Assembly: GCA_964431965.1 (NCBI GenBank)
Contig: CAYSLU010000011.1
Span: forward strand, 1 to 64,000
Length of the DNA stretch: 64,000 bases
From: CAYSLU01 sp964431965
GTDB taxonomy: Bacteria; Verrucomicrobiota; Kiritimatiellia; CAIKKV01; CAYSLU01
Direction: 5' to 3'
A program made the translations under genes and the position numbers. The notes beneath the pieces are model-generated. The model saw only the letters and a program-made list of their open reading frames with translations. It made no database searches and was not told where the DNA came from. Below are positions 16,267-26,700 of this stretch, one piece after another (the stretch's first letter is position 1; every line of letters starts with the position of its first letter).

Positions 16267-19200
16267 GGCGCCTCAACCGAGAGCACCCGGAGGAAGAGCG
16301 TCCGGTTGGTGCCGACCGGGATGTTCGTGATGGCCATCGGCCCGCTGCCAGCCATGTTGGTGTGCGGCGGGACGTTCGACCATGCGGCCGGCAGGAGCGT
16401 CGGGGTCTGCTGCAGGCTGTAGGACCAGCCGTTCGTGCCCGTCCAGGCGATCGCCGGCCCATCCCCCTGGCATCCGTTCATCAGCGCCTGGTACGTGTAT
16501 TCCGCTTGGACGGCCTGCCCCGCATTGTTCAGGTGGATCTTGTCGGCAGAGAAATAGGTGGTATCGGTCCAGTCCGACAGACGCGGATCGGACCCGCAGT
16601 CGATCACCCCGATGCCCAGCGCCGGGAACTCGGCCTTCATCTGAGCGATGCAGTACGGCCTCACGACCGCCCAGTCGCCCCGTCCGTAGAAGCCCTGGTC
16701 GTGCGGCGTGCAGGCCAACACGCACGCGAAACCCGCGGCCTTCCGATCGACAAAATACTGCCGGTACGCGGCGTACACCTGCTCCTTCGTCTGCGCGGTC
16801 TGCCCCCATTGGTTGACGACCTCCAGGCCGACCAATATATCGTAGTTCGTGTGGCGGGGGTCGATCTGGGTCGGCGCGTCGGACTGCATGGCGGCAATCG
16901 TCTGCCCGGCCACGCCGTAGTTCAGAATCGAAACCGTCTTCCCCGCGTCCTGCAGCAACCCCTTCGTCTGAGCGGGGAAATTGGATCCGCCGGTGGACCC
17001 GGAGCCGTACACCCAACTGTTGCCATCGAACACGATGGTGTAGGCCGACCGCGCCGGAGCGGGATCGAACGAGAACCGATCGATCACGGCGGGCGTGACG
17101 ACGGGCGACGTGAAGGCCACCGAATAGGCGGCCCAGGCATCGCCGAACACGTTGCTGGCGAAGCAGCGGTAGTAGTTGGTCGAACCGGAGGCGACGGGAA
17201 CGTTTGTCGCAAAGGTCCAGTTTGCCCCCATGCCGAGCGCAATCTCGTGCTGCCACAGCCCCCGGTTGGTGCCGTGGTCGGCGTCGCCCCAGCATATGTA
17301 GACAACCGATGTCGGATAGCCGTTGATGGCGCCCTGCAGCGTCGCCGTGCTCCAGGACACGTTCAGGGCGCCGCCTCCGTTGTTCACCAGCGGCAGACCG
17401 AACACCACCGCCGGGTCGCTCCAGCAGTCACCCACGCCGTTCGTTGCATAGAAGCGGTAGTAATAGGTCGCGCGCGGCTCGGCGATCGGCACGTTGGAGC
17501 TCAGCGCTCCCGCCGCGGCTGGAGCAGGGAACCGGTTGGTGCTGCTCCAGCCCGTCCATGTCGGGCCGGGATCGTTCGTCCCCCAGAAGACATACGCCGT
17601 CGTGTCGCCGCCCCCCGCGGACGTCAGGTAGCCGTTCATCGTGACGGCGACGAGCGTCACGTCGGACGGCCCCTCATTCCGGATGTGCGGGAGTCCATTG
17701 GCCGTCGGGACGCCGTAGGCGACAAACGTGCTGCCGGGCCGCTGGTTCAGCCAGCAGGCATACAGCCAGTTCGAGCCGCGCGGAACCCCGGAGCAGCGGA
17801 TCTCGTCCATCGAGCCGTTCAGGTAGTGGTCGTTGACGTCGGCGTCAAAGCGGCCGAACAGCATCGGCTTGCCGGAGTCGATGATCGTGACCGCCGAGTT
17901 CACCGACTGCTGAACGCCGTCCAGGAAGAGGTTGACGAAGCCGCTCTGGACGCGCAAGACGAAGTAGTGCCAGGCCAAGTCGTTCTGGCGGGACGCGCCG
18001 TCGCACAGGCGGTACGCGCTCGGGATGTACGCCCCGAACAGCCTGCTGTTGTTGTCGAAATTGAGGTTCCAGCCGCGGGTATACGTGTCGGACAACTTGC
18101 TCACCAACCCGTCGAAGGCCCCGTATGCATCGCGCTTGAACCACGCCTCGACGGTGAAGTTGTTCGTCAGCGCGATGGAGGCGCTGTGCTCCACGCTGAG
18201 GTATCCGGTGGCGCCATCCAGGCGCACGGCGCCATCGATCATGCCGACCACACCCGTCACGACGGCGCCGTGAGGGACCGCCGTGTTGCCGTTGACGGTG
18301 GAGTCCGGCTGGGTTGCGCCGGTCCCGGCGAGATGCCAGACGCCCCCGAACCCGTTCGTCCACACGGCCCCGGCAACCGAGCCCGACGCCGCGCTGGTGC
18401 TCGCCCCCCAGTAGGCGTAGATGAAATCGTTCGTGCTGGAGATCGCCGGCACCTCCACCCAGACATGGGAGCTGCTGTTGCTGTTCCACTTCTCGATTTC
18501 GTGGTTCAGGATCGTGGTCTCGGTGGCGTCGGCGAAGCACAGGTCGGCGCCGTCGGCGGGCGACGCGAACTGGCTGTACGCAAGCGTCGGGATCGTACTG
18601 GTGCCCAGCATGACCAGAACCGGAAAGTTGGTGAGCGCGCCCGGGACGGGACTGGGGAACGATAGCCTGACCCGGTAGGCGCCCCGGACGATCGGCCCGT
18701 CCGTCACGAATGTGCGGCTCGAGGACCACACGGCGCCCGCGCTGTTGGAGGCCATCACCCGATAGGTGTAGCCGGCCTCCGGCAGGAGGCCCATGACCAC
18801 GGCGCTGAACGGCCCGTCGTGCGGGCCGACGTCGAGGACATTCGTCGCCGCATCGCCGGTCAGCCCGTACAGGATCCACGCGCGCGGAGTCTCGCCACCC
18901 GTGCCCGTCACCTCGCCCTGCAGCCGGGCGGACGACGGGCCAATGGCCGTCGCGCCCGTGTTGGTCACGGATGGCAGGCTGATCGTGGTGAACTGAACGG
19001 GGCCCGACCACGCCCGCCCGGCCGAGTTGCTGGCATAGCAGCGATAGGCGTATGTCTGGCCCGAGGACAGGCCGGCCACGTTCGTCCCGAACGCCTCGCC
19101 GGCGCCCCAGTTCGTGCCGAGCGCGGCCGAGTGAGGCCATTCGGCGATGTCGTTCGTGCCGGCGTCCTCCTCGCCCCAGCCGATGGACACCAGGGGGTTC

Positions 19201-20372
19201 TCCGCCGCGCCCACGCCCATCAGCCGGCCGTTCAGGGTGGCATTCGTCGGCCCGATCCGGCTCGCGCTCAGCGCCTGAACGGCTAGGTTCGTCGACATGG
19301 TCTCCGCGGGTCCATAGCGGCAGAAGGCGGCGTTCGACCGCTGGTTCAGCCAGCAGGCATGGACCCAATTCGACGCCCGCGGCACGCCGGAGACGCGAAT
19401 CTCGTCGAGCAAGCCGTTGAGATAGTAGGCGTGGCCATCGTCGATCCGACCGAACAGCAGATCGGTTCCCGAGTCGATGACCGTACCCGACGTGCTCCCC
19501 GCGGTCTGGACGCCGTCGATGAACAAGGTTCGGACGCCGCCCTGGAAGCGAAACGCCAGATAGTGCCACCCGAGGTCGGGCGTGCCCGCAAAGGGCATGT
19601 ACTGCCCGGCGGTGAGTATGTAGGAGGTGTACTTCTGCGCACTGACGGAATGGGTCAGAAACCAGCCGTTGCTGTAGTTCGCGGGGGACTTGGCCACCAG
19701 ACCGGCAAAGGCGGGGGGAAAGCCGTCCATCTTGAACCAGGTTTCAATCACGAAGTTGTTCGTCAGCGCGAGGGATGCGTTGTGCGCCACACTCAGGTAC
19801 CCGTTGGTTCCATTCAGTCGAACGGCCCCCGACACCATGCCGACCGACGCGGTCGCAACGCCGCCGTGAGGCGCGGCGGCGTTGCCGCCGGGGGTGGAGT
19901 CGGCCTGCGTCGAGCCGCTGCCCGCGAGGTGCCAGACTCCTCTGAACCCGTTCGTCCACGTCGCTCCGTTGGTCGTATACGGCGCCGCACCCCCCTCGCC
20001 GCCCCAGTAGGCATAGATGAAATCGTTCGTGCCGAAGATCGTCGGCACCTGGACCCACACATGCGAGCGGCCGTTGGTGTCCCACGACTCGATCTCGTAG
20101 TTGAGTTCGGAGGACTGGCTGGCATCGGCAAACCGCAGGTCGGCGCCGTCGGCTGGCGAACGGAACTGGCCGTATGCGAACGCCTCGATGGTGTTCGTGC
20201 CCAGCACCACCAGGGCCGGGAAGTTGGTTAGTGCGCCCTGAACGGGATTGGTGAACGCGATCTGCACCCGATGGCCCCAGCCGTCAAACGAGCCGGCCCG
20301 GGCTGCTGGGGCGGCCAGGATCAGGGCCAGCGCGCCAGCCAGACGCACATGTCGAAATCGGTTCGTTTCCAC
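16263..20372 (-). CDS. Giant secreted LamG/DUF2341 protein with C-terminal SGNH hydrolase domain, 1369 aa
   Basis: Probably an exported surface or extracellular enzyme acting on carbohydrates. A signal peptide occupies about residues 1-26 (ending AARAG). Two copies of the same pair follow: a DUF2341 domain (about 30-120 and 560-650) and a concanavalin-like LamG domain (about 150-345 and 680-885). Fibronectin-like TN-rich linkers follow each copy. Residues about 1110-1290 form an SGNH/GDSL esterase: the nucleophile serine block is FDGNSWVYGSG and the catalytic pair is DKIHLNNAGQ. The last 70 residues are another beta-rich module. The start is a GTG at 20372. No PEP-CTERM or type IX sorting tail is obvious. 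Domain boundaries are estimated by eye. Confidence 0.75.
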   Translation of the reverse strand: METNRFRHVRLAGALALILAAPAARAGSFDGWGHRVQIAFTNPVQGALTNFPALVVLGTNTIEAFAYGQFRSPADGADLRFADASQSSELNYEIESWDTNGRSHVWVQVPTIFGTNDFIYAYWGGEGGAAPYTTNGATWTNGFRGVWHLAGSGSTQADSTPGGNAAAPHGGVATASVGMVSGAVRLNGTNGYLSVAHNASLALTNNFVIETWFKMDGFPPAFAGLVAKSPANYSNGWFLTHSVSAQKYTSYILTAGQYMPFAGTPDLGWHYLAFRFQGGVRTLFIDGVQTAGSTSGTVIDSGTDLLFGRIDDGHAYYLNGLLDEIRVSGVPRASNWVHACWLNQRSNAAFCRYGPAETMSTNLAVQALSASRIGPTNATLNGRLMGVGAAENPLVSIGWGEEDAGTNDIAEWPHSAALGTNWGAGEAFGTNVAGLSSGQTYAYRCYASNSAGRAWSGPVQFTTISLPSVTNTGATAIGPSSARLQGEVTGTGGETPRAWILYGLTGDAATNVLDVGPHDGPFSAVVMGLLPEAGYTYRVMASNSAGAVWSSSRTFVTDGPIVRGAYRVRLSFPSPVPGALTNFPVLVMLGTSTIPTLAYSQFASPADGADLCFADATETTILNHEIEKWNSNSSSHVWVEVPAISSTNDFIYAYWGASTSAASGSVAGAVWTNGFGGVWHLAGTGATQPDSTVNGNTAVPHGAVVTGVVGMIDGAVRLDGATGYLSVEHSASIALTNNFTVEAWFKRDAYGAFDGLVSKLSDTYTRGWNLNFDNNSRLFGAYIPSAYRLCDGASRQNDLAWHYFVLRVQSGFVNLFLDGVQQSVNSAVTIIDSGKPMLFGRFDADVNDHYLNGSMDEIRCSGVPRGSNWLYACWLNQRPGSTFVAYGVPTANGLPHIRNEGPSDVTLVAVTMNGYLTSAGGGDTTAYVFWGTNDPGPTWTGWSSTNRFPAPAAAGALSSNVPIAEPRATYYYRFYATNGVGDCWSDPAVVFGLPLVNNGGGALNVSWSTATLQGAINGYPTSVVYICWGDADHGTNRGLWQHEIALGMGANWTFATNVPVASGSTNYYRCFASNVFGDAWAAYSVAFTSPVVTPAVIDRFSFDPAPARSAYTIVFDGNSWVYGSGSTGGSNFPAQTKGLLQDAGKTVSILNYGVAGQTIAAMQSDAPTQIDPRHTNYDILVGLEVVNQWGQTAQTKEQVYAAYRQYFVDRKAAGFACVLACTPHDQGFYGRGDWAVVRPYCIAQMKAEFPALGIGVIDCGSDPRLSDWTDTTYFSADKIHLNNAGQAVQAEYTYQALMNGCQGDGPAIAWTGTNGWSYSLQQTPTLLPAAWSNVPPHTNMAGSGPMAITNIPVGTNRTLFLRVLSVEAP

Positions 20373-20438
20373 GGCAGGTCCCCGATTGTTGAAGCCGTCG
20401 CCTTGGAGCCCGGCCTGCCAGCCGGCCCCTCCCGGCTG

Positions 20439-22553
20439 CTAGGCCACCGCCTCGCAAAGGAAGAGCCGGGAGGTGAGCGGGGTGTCCAGGCGCACCGACA
20501 GGCCCCGTTGCTGAAGGTCCAGGCCGGCCACTTCGCTCGTCATGCATCCGGGCTCCGCGGTCACCCGATAGCGCCGGCGGAGATCCAGCCCGCGGAAGCA
20601 CAGCTGAAACGTGTCCTCGCGGGCATTGGCCAGCCGGAACACGCCCGCAATGGCGCGGCTGCGATCGGCCGCCACGTTTTCCAGGACACACCAGCCGCTC
20701 GCCTCCACGCCCGCGATCACGGGGGTGTGATGGTACAGACGCGCGTCACGGTGCCACGGACGAATGAACCCCTTGTACAGGGCGACGTACTTCGCGGCCA
20801 GGGCCAGGAGGTCCGGGTTCGCCTCGGCCAGGCTGGGCGTGATCCCGGAAATCGTGGGATGGCCCAGAACGATCGCCTGGAGCTGCGTCTCCGGGTTGCC
20901 TTTGTAGCTCCCTTCCATGCAGGCGCCGAACACCCGGTCCAGGTACTCCGCCGGCATGGCCATGCTCATGCCGTTGAGGATGCGCAGGGTCCGCGGCATC
21001 CGCATCCAGTCCGAAATCCAGGCCGTGGTGAAGCGCGCGTTCATGCCCAGGTCGGTCCGGCCGCCGCCGCTGGAGCAGTTCTCAAGCTGGAGCCCCGGGT
21101 GCCGCGACCGCACCGTGTCGAAGATGGCATGCATCGCTTCGACATGGCGCCAGAGCGTGTTCTCGCGGCGCCCGTCGCGCTCGTTGAAGCCGCCCTCCCG
21201 GGCGTCCAGGTTGTAGTCGAGGCGGAACATGTCGAGCCGGTAGCGCGCGATGACCCGGAGAATATGCCCTTCCACATACTGCCGCACCGCGGGCTTGGCC
21301 AGGTCGAGGACGCGCTCCTGCGCCCGGCCGTACCGGGTGATGAACCAGTCGGGATGCTCGGCGGCCAGCTTCGAGGACTTGCCGGCGCTCTCGACCTCCA
21401 TCCACAGGCCGCACAGGAGCCCCTTGGCGCGCGCCCGCTCGAACACCGGCTCGAGCCCGCGCGGCAGGCGGTTGCCCACCTCCCAGTCTCCGCTGGTGTC
21501 GAACCACGGCGTGTGCGCGTCCGCGTACCAGCCGGCGTCGACCATGAACAGCTCCGCGCCGATCGAGCTCGCGATATCGATCTCGCGGGCCAGGCTCTCC
21601 TCGCTCAGCTCATGCTCCGTGAAGCCCCAGTGGTTGTAGATGAAGGGCTGGCGGCCGTCGCCCACGCGCGGCAGCACGTGGCGCCGCTGGTACGAATGCC
21701 ACGCCTGGATGGCTTCATCGAAGCCCTCGTGATTCAGCCCGAAGTGGGCTTCCGGCAGCGCAACGGCGTCGCCCGGCGCCAGCAGGCGCATGGGGGCCGG
21801 CGCGACCGGCATCAGCGCAAAGCGCAAGCGGCTGCTCCCGCCGTTGGTCTGCTGATCGCAGGCGAAGGACATGCGCCAGTTGGCCGACCACGCCAGGCCG
21901 GCCACGAAATAGCCGCCGAAGACATTGTTGTGCGCGACGGCAAAGGGCGTGGTATGCCCGCTGCGACCCCGGGCCGAGCCGAACGCCAGCTCGGTGCGCT
22001 GCGGAAGATCCTGCCACTGAAAGTTGCCCTCCTGCCCCCATTCGTTGTCGTGCATCCAGCCCACGCGGTAGGGCAGACTCCCCGCCTCCGCCTGGATCAT
22101 GCGGCCGAGGTCGACCCCGTCCGCCATCCAGAACACGCTCCCGGCCAGCGGCGTGACCGCGCTCAGAGCCAGCGTCCGATCGGGCGACAGGTTGGTCACG
22201 GTCATGCGCCGGCGGAAGAATCCGCCGCCGGCCGCCGTGGTGCGGATATCCAGCTGCAGCGGCTTCCATTCGTGTTTCAGGCAGATGGCGGTCTCGGGAC
22301 AGCCCGTGCCGGGATCGGTCGAGACGCGGCTCTCCGACAGACTCCAGCCGAAGTACAGCGACTCCCCGTCCATCTGCAGGTCAAACGCGGGGGAATCCAC
22401 ATCTTCATGCCGGGCGTGGATCGGAATGCCGGTGGACTGCAGCGAGGCCGCAATCAGGCGCCCATCGCGGAATCGCTCCACGTAGACCGCCGGGCCCGAG
22501 TGATAGCGCCAGCCCCGACAAGGCTCCTGCAGTTCGGTGATTTTGCTGCCCAT
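20439..22553 (-). CDS. Alpha-galactosidase, GH36/clan GH-D type
   Basis: Hydrolyses terminal alpha-galactosides such as raffinose-type sugars or galactomannan side chains. The 704-residue length fits bacterial GH36: an N-terminal beta-sandwich, a TIM barrel and a C-terminal beta domain. The nucleophile Asp is in MFRLDYNLD, the family signature is LENCSSGGGRTDLGM, and the acid/base Asp is in AWISDW. VDAGWYAD marks an earlier substrate-binding loop. There is no signal peptide, so it is probably cytosolic. The ribosome site AGGAAGGGG lies eight bases before the ATG. A LysR gene lies 110 bases upstream on the same strand. Confidence 0.85.
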   Translation of the reverse strand: MGSKITELQEPCRGWRYHSGPAVYVERFRDGRLIAASLQSTGIPIHARHEDVDSPAFDLQMDGESLYFGWSLSESRVSTDPGTGCPETAICLKHEWKPLQLDIRTTAAGGGFFRRRMTVTNLSPDRTLALSAVTPLAGSVFWMADGVDLGRMIQAEAGSLPYRVGWMHDNEWGQEGNFQWQDLPQRTELAFGSARGRSGHTTPFAVAHNNVFGGYFVAGLAWSANWRMSFACDQQTNGGSSRLRFALMPVAPAPMRLLAPGDAVALPEAHFGLNHEGFDEAIQAWHSYQRRHVLPRVGDGRQPFIYNHWGFTEHELSEESLAREIDIASSIGAELFMVDAGWYADAHTPWFDTSGDWEVGNRLPRGLEPVFERARAKGLLCGLWMEVESAGKSSKLAAEHPDWFITRYGRAQERVLDLAKPAVRQYVEGHILRVIARYRLDMFRLDYNLDAREGGFNERDGRRENTLWRHVEAMHAIFDTVRSRHPGLQLENCSSGGGRTDLGMNARFTTAWISDWMRMPRTLRILNGMSMAMPAEYLDRVFGACMEGSYKGNPETQLQAIVLGHPTISGITPSLAEANPDLLALAAKYVALYKGFIRPWHRDARLYHHTPVIAGVEASGWCVLENVAADRSRAIAGVFRLANAREDTFQLCFRGLDLRRRYRVTAEPGCMTSEVAGLDLQQRGLSVRLDTPLTSRLFLCEAVA

Positions 22554-22663
22554 CGTCGCATCCCCTTCCTGGTCATCCGGCGCCCGCGTCCGCAGCCATC
22601 AACTCGCGGCCGCGCCGCGCTCCTCACCATCGAGCGGATCGAGCTGCACGTCGGGCTCGCCTC

Positions 22664-23557
22664 TCACGAGTGCACCAGGACACCACCCAGAAGCTGCTTC
22701 GCCCGATTCTTGGCCGCATCGATGAAGGCCTTGATAACGGGCGACGGCTTGCCGCGCCACATGGCGCCGAAGAGCACCGGCGCGAAGCCGTGCAGGGGCA
22801 AGGCGCGGACATGAGTGCTCAGCTTGGTCGTCGGGATATCCAGGAACAGGCCGATCCCGTAGCCCTCCGCCACATACGTCTCGATCAGCTTCAGCGAGCT
22901 GACTTCAATGCTGGGGAACCACTCGATCCCTTTCCGCCCCAGCCCTTCCTGAAAATTCCGGCACATGGCCTCATATGACGGGAGCGTGACGAGCGCTTCA
23001 TCAATGCGATCCATCGCCCAAAGCTCGTCAGCCGCCTTGATGCGGCTCCGGCGCGGCAGGATGAGCATGAGCGGCACCTCGAGAATCGCCAGGGTGTTGA
23101 AGTCCGCATCCTTCTTCTGTCCCAGAAGGGTGAAGGCGAGATCGATCTCCTCGGCTCGAAGCCACTGTTCGACCTGCGGCTGATACCCCTCGCGCAGATT
23201 GAACTTGAGAGCCGGAAACTTGGCCTTCACCGCTCTCGCGAGAGCCGGCAGGTGATCCCGCAGGACGATCTCGGAGGCGCCGATGCTGATGCTGTGAATC
23301 GTACCGCCCTGGAGCTTGAGCTCCATGGCCTCGATGTTGCCGAAGAACGGCTCCACGAAGGCGTAGAGATCCTTCCCCGCCGCCGTGAGCGCAAATGGAC
23401 GCCGCCTGAACAGCGGCACGCCCAGCACCCCCTCCAGCTGGATCAGCTGGCTGCTGACCGCGGGCTGCTGAATGCCGTACGGCATGCAGCGGACGGCCTC
23501 GGTAATGCCGCCGAACTTGGCAACATAGTAGAACAGCTCCAGATGGTGGATGTTCAT
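22664..23557 (-). CDS. LysR-family transcriptional regulator, 297 aa
   Basis: The N-terminal winged helix reads MNIHHLELFYYVAKFGGITE and, with QQPAVSSQLIQLE as recognition helix, is a LysR DNA-binding domain. The effector domain runs from about residue 90 to the end. The frame extends to 23704, but the ATG at 23557 is the family start. It is divergent from the activase gene at 23703 with a 145-base gap holding a LysR-type palindrome, so it probably controls that gene and itself. It could also affect the alpha-galactosidase behind it. Confidence 0.88.
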   Translation of the reverse strand: MNIHHLELFYYVAKFGGITEAVRCMPYGIQQPAVSSQLIQLEGVLGVPLFRRRPFALTAAGKDLYAFVEPFFGNIEAMELKLQGGTIHSISIGASEIVLRDHLPALARAVKAKFPALKFNLREGYQPQVEQWLRAEEIDLAFTLLGQKKDADFNTLAILEVPLMLILPRRSRIKAADELWAMDRIDEALVTLPSYEAMCRNFQEGLGRKGIEWFPSIEVSSLKLIETYVAEGYGIGLFLDIPTTKLSTHVRALPLHGFAPVLFGAMWRGKPSPVIKAFIDAAKNRAKQLLGGVLVHS

Positions 23558-23608
23558 GCGACCTCGTAAGAGTACCTGATCGCCGTCGCATTGCGAGTTC
23601 CGACTGGC

Positions 23609-23646
23609 CATTGATCCGCTCAATGATCGCCGAAGAACTATCAATG
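23609..23646. promoter_or_regulatory. LysR-box palindrome between the regulator and the activase
   Basis: CATTGA (23609-23614), five bases, TCAATG (23620-23625) is a perfect inverted repeat containing the T-N11-A signature of LysR sites. A further TCAATG half-site is at 23641-23646. Confidence 0.6.
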
Positions 23647-23702
23647 ACCCGCCATCGCGCGCCTCGGATACGCTGGGCATCGATGGAACGGAGGAACACA
23701 CC

Positions 23703-26700
23703 ATGAAGACGCGCCACTCAGACGATACGACTCATCCGCAGGTCCGCCACGGGGAGGAACCCGAGCGATTCATCGGCCTCGATGTCGGGGCCGAGACGGC
23801 AAAAGCGGTGGAACTGGTCCGGGTCGGCCGCAACCTGCGCTGGACCCGGCGGCAGACGATGGCCCACCACAAGGCCCCCGCCCGGATCCTCGCCCCTCTG
23901 CTGGAGCACTGGGGCTGGAACACGGCGCGCGGCGCCACCGTCACCGGCCGATTCAGCCGCCAGTTCAGCCTCCAAGCCGTTCCAACCAAGCAAGCCCAGT
24001 CGTGCGGATGCCGCTTTCTGGCCGGCGACGACCCCCTCGCCGTGATCTCCATCGGAAGCCACGGCTTCTCCCTGCTCGAGCGGCGCTCCGACGGAAACGA
24101 GGTGTTCCGAGGGAACTCCCGATGCTCGCAAGGAACCGGAAACTTCCTGCGCCAGCTCGTGGAACGCTTCAATCTGAGCGTGGAGGAAGCCGGCGAACTG
24201 TGCGCGTCCCAGGAGCATCCGGCCCCGCTGTCCGGACGCTGCCCGGTGATCCTGAAGACCGATATGACCCACCTCGCCAACAAGGGCGAAAGCCGCGAGG
24301 CCATCATCGCCGGGCTCATCGATGCCGTCTGCGAGAACGTCATGGCGCTCGTGCGCCCCGGAGTCACCCCGGCGAGAGTCATTCTGACCGGCGGCGTGAC
24401 CCGCTGCGCCCGCGTGCGCCGCGTGCTCCGGGAGACCCTCGGCCGACACGGCCTGGCGCTGCATGAGCTCCCCGATGACGACGCCCTGTATCTGGACGCG
24501 CTGGGCGCCGCCATCCTCGCGGCCGAGCGGCCGGCCCCTCTCCCGCCGCTCGACCGGCTCGCGCAGTCCGCGAGCGCCACGTCGTTCGAAAAGCTGCCGG
24601 CGCTCTCCGAGTCCATGGCGATGGTGAGGCGCATGCCGGCGCTGCCACCCCCCCGGTTGAGCGGGCCCGCCCGCCCCCTGACGCTCGGGTTCGACATCGG
24701 CTCCACCGGATCCAAGGCCGTCGCCCTGGACGCCGAGACCGGCGAGGCGCTGTGGGAGGGCTATCGAAGCACCAGCGGAGCGCCGGTCGAGGCGGCCCAG
24801 GCGCTATGGCGCGAGTTCCTGCAGGCCCCCGCCGGCCGCTACCCCGTGCTGACGCTCGGCGCAACCGGCAGCGGACGCGAGATCGTCGGCTCGCTCATGG
24901 CCACCTGCTACGGCCGCGACGCCGTTTACATCCTCAACGAGATTGCCGCTCATGCGGCCGGCGCGCTTCACCACGACCCGGAAGTGGACACGATCTTCGA
25001 GATCGGCGGGCAGGACGCAAAGTACATCCGACTGGCCGCCGGCCGGATCACGGACTGCGCGATGAACGAAGCGTGCAGCGCGGGAACCGGCTCCTTCATC
25101 GAGGAGCAGGGACGCCGGTTCAAGCAGATGGGCGATGTCCGCGAAATGAACCGGCAGGCGCTGGCGTCGCCGTACGGAGTCTCGCTGGGCCAGCACTGCT
25201 CCGTCTTCATGGCCGAGATCATCGAAGGCGCCGCCGCGGCCGGCGTGCCCCAGGGCGCCATCATGGCCGGCCTCTACGACGCCGTCGTCCGGAACTACCT
25301 GCACCGGGTAAAGGGGCCCCGGTCCGTCGGCCAGGTCATCTTCTGCCAAGGCATGCCGTTCGCGGCCGATGCGCTCGCGGCCGCCGTGGCCCGGCAGACC
25401 GGCAGCCGCGTGGTCGTGCCGCCCAACCCCGGCACGGTCGGAGCACTCGGCATCGCCCTGCTGACCCGCCGGGAGGTCGCCCGCGACAGCCGCCGCGCGC
25501 TGGACCCCGACCGCTTCCTCAACGCCCGCATCGAAGCCAAGGAGACGTTCGTGTGCCCGTCCGCCAAGGGGTGCGGCGGAGGCGGCAACCGCTGTCGCGT
25601 GGACCGCATCCGGACGCGCGTGGACGGAGCGCGGCAGACATTCGCCTGGGGCGGCGCCTGCTCGCTGTACGACAAGGGCGCGCGCAAGCGCAAGCTGCCC
25701 GACCGGGCGCCCGACCCGTTCGCGGAGCGCGCGGCACGGGTCGCAGCCATCGCGACGGCCTGCGCGCCCCGCGGCGAGCGGCCGCGCGTGGCGATAACCG
25801 ACGAGTTCGCCCTGAACGGCCTGTTCCCGTTCTTCGCCACGTTCCTGCACGAGGCCGGACTCGACCTCCTCGTGGTCAACGGCGCCGATCAGAGCGACCT
25901 CAAGCGCGGAATCCGGGAGGCCGGCATCCCCTTCTGCGCTCCCATGCAACTCTACCACGGCCTCGCCTGCCGGATGACCGAACAGAAGCCCGACATGCTC
26001 TTCCTCCCGATGATCCGGGAAGTGCCGCGCCAATGCGCCGAGCCTCATTCGACGACCTGCCCCATCGTGCAGGCCAGCCCGGACCTGCTGAAGAGCGCGC
26101 TGGCCGCCAGCGGGGTGCGACTGCTGACGCCTGTCGTCAACCTCGCCGACGGGCTGGATTCCAGGGAGTTCCGGAGATGCTGCGATGACCTGGCCGCCGG
26201 GCTCGGAGCCGGGCCCCATGCGCTGAACCGGGCGTTCGAGCGGGCCAAGGCCGCCCAGGAAGCGTTCGACGGCGAATGCGATGCCATCGGCAAGCGAGCC
26301 CTGGCGTTCTGCAGCGCGAATGCCATTCCAGCCGTGGTGGTGCTCGGGCGGGGTTACACGATCCACAGCCGGGTGCTCAACTCGAACGTGCCCGCCATCC
26401 TTCGCGAGCAGGGCGCCATGGCGATCCCCGCGGACTGCTACCCGGTTCCCGCCGAGGCGCCCGCATTCCGCGACGTGTACTGGGGCTACGGGCAGCGCAT
26501 CCTCCGAGCCGCCCGCCACATCCGCCGGACGCCCGGCGTCTACAGCCTCTACTGCAGCAACTACTCGTGCGGGCCCGACAGCTTCACGCTGCACTTCTAC
26601 AGCCACATCATGGGCGGACGCCCCTTCACCGTGATCGAGACCGACGGGCACTCCGGTGACGCCGGGACCAAAACCCGCGTCGAGGCGTTCCTGCATTGTG

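Noticed and set aside
15864..18665. 933-residue plus-strand frame across the VapBC module and SGNH protein
   Set aside because: Crosses two real genes and is made of Arg/Val/Gly low-complexity sequence.
20271..22814. 847-residue plus-strand frame over the alpha-galactosidase
   Set aside because: Shadow of the GH36 gene, whose catalytic motifs are clear.
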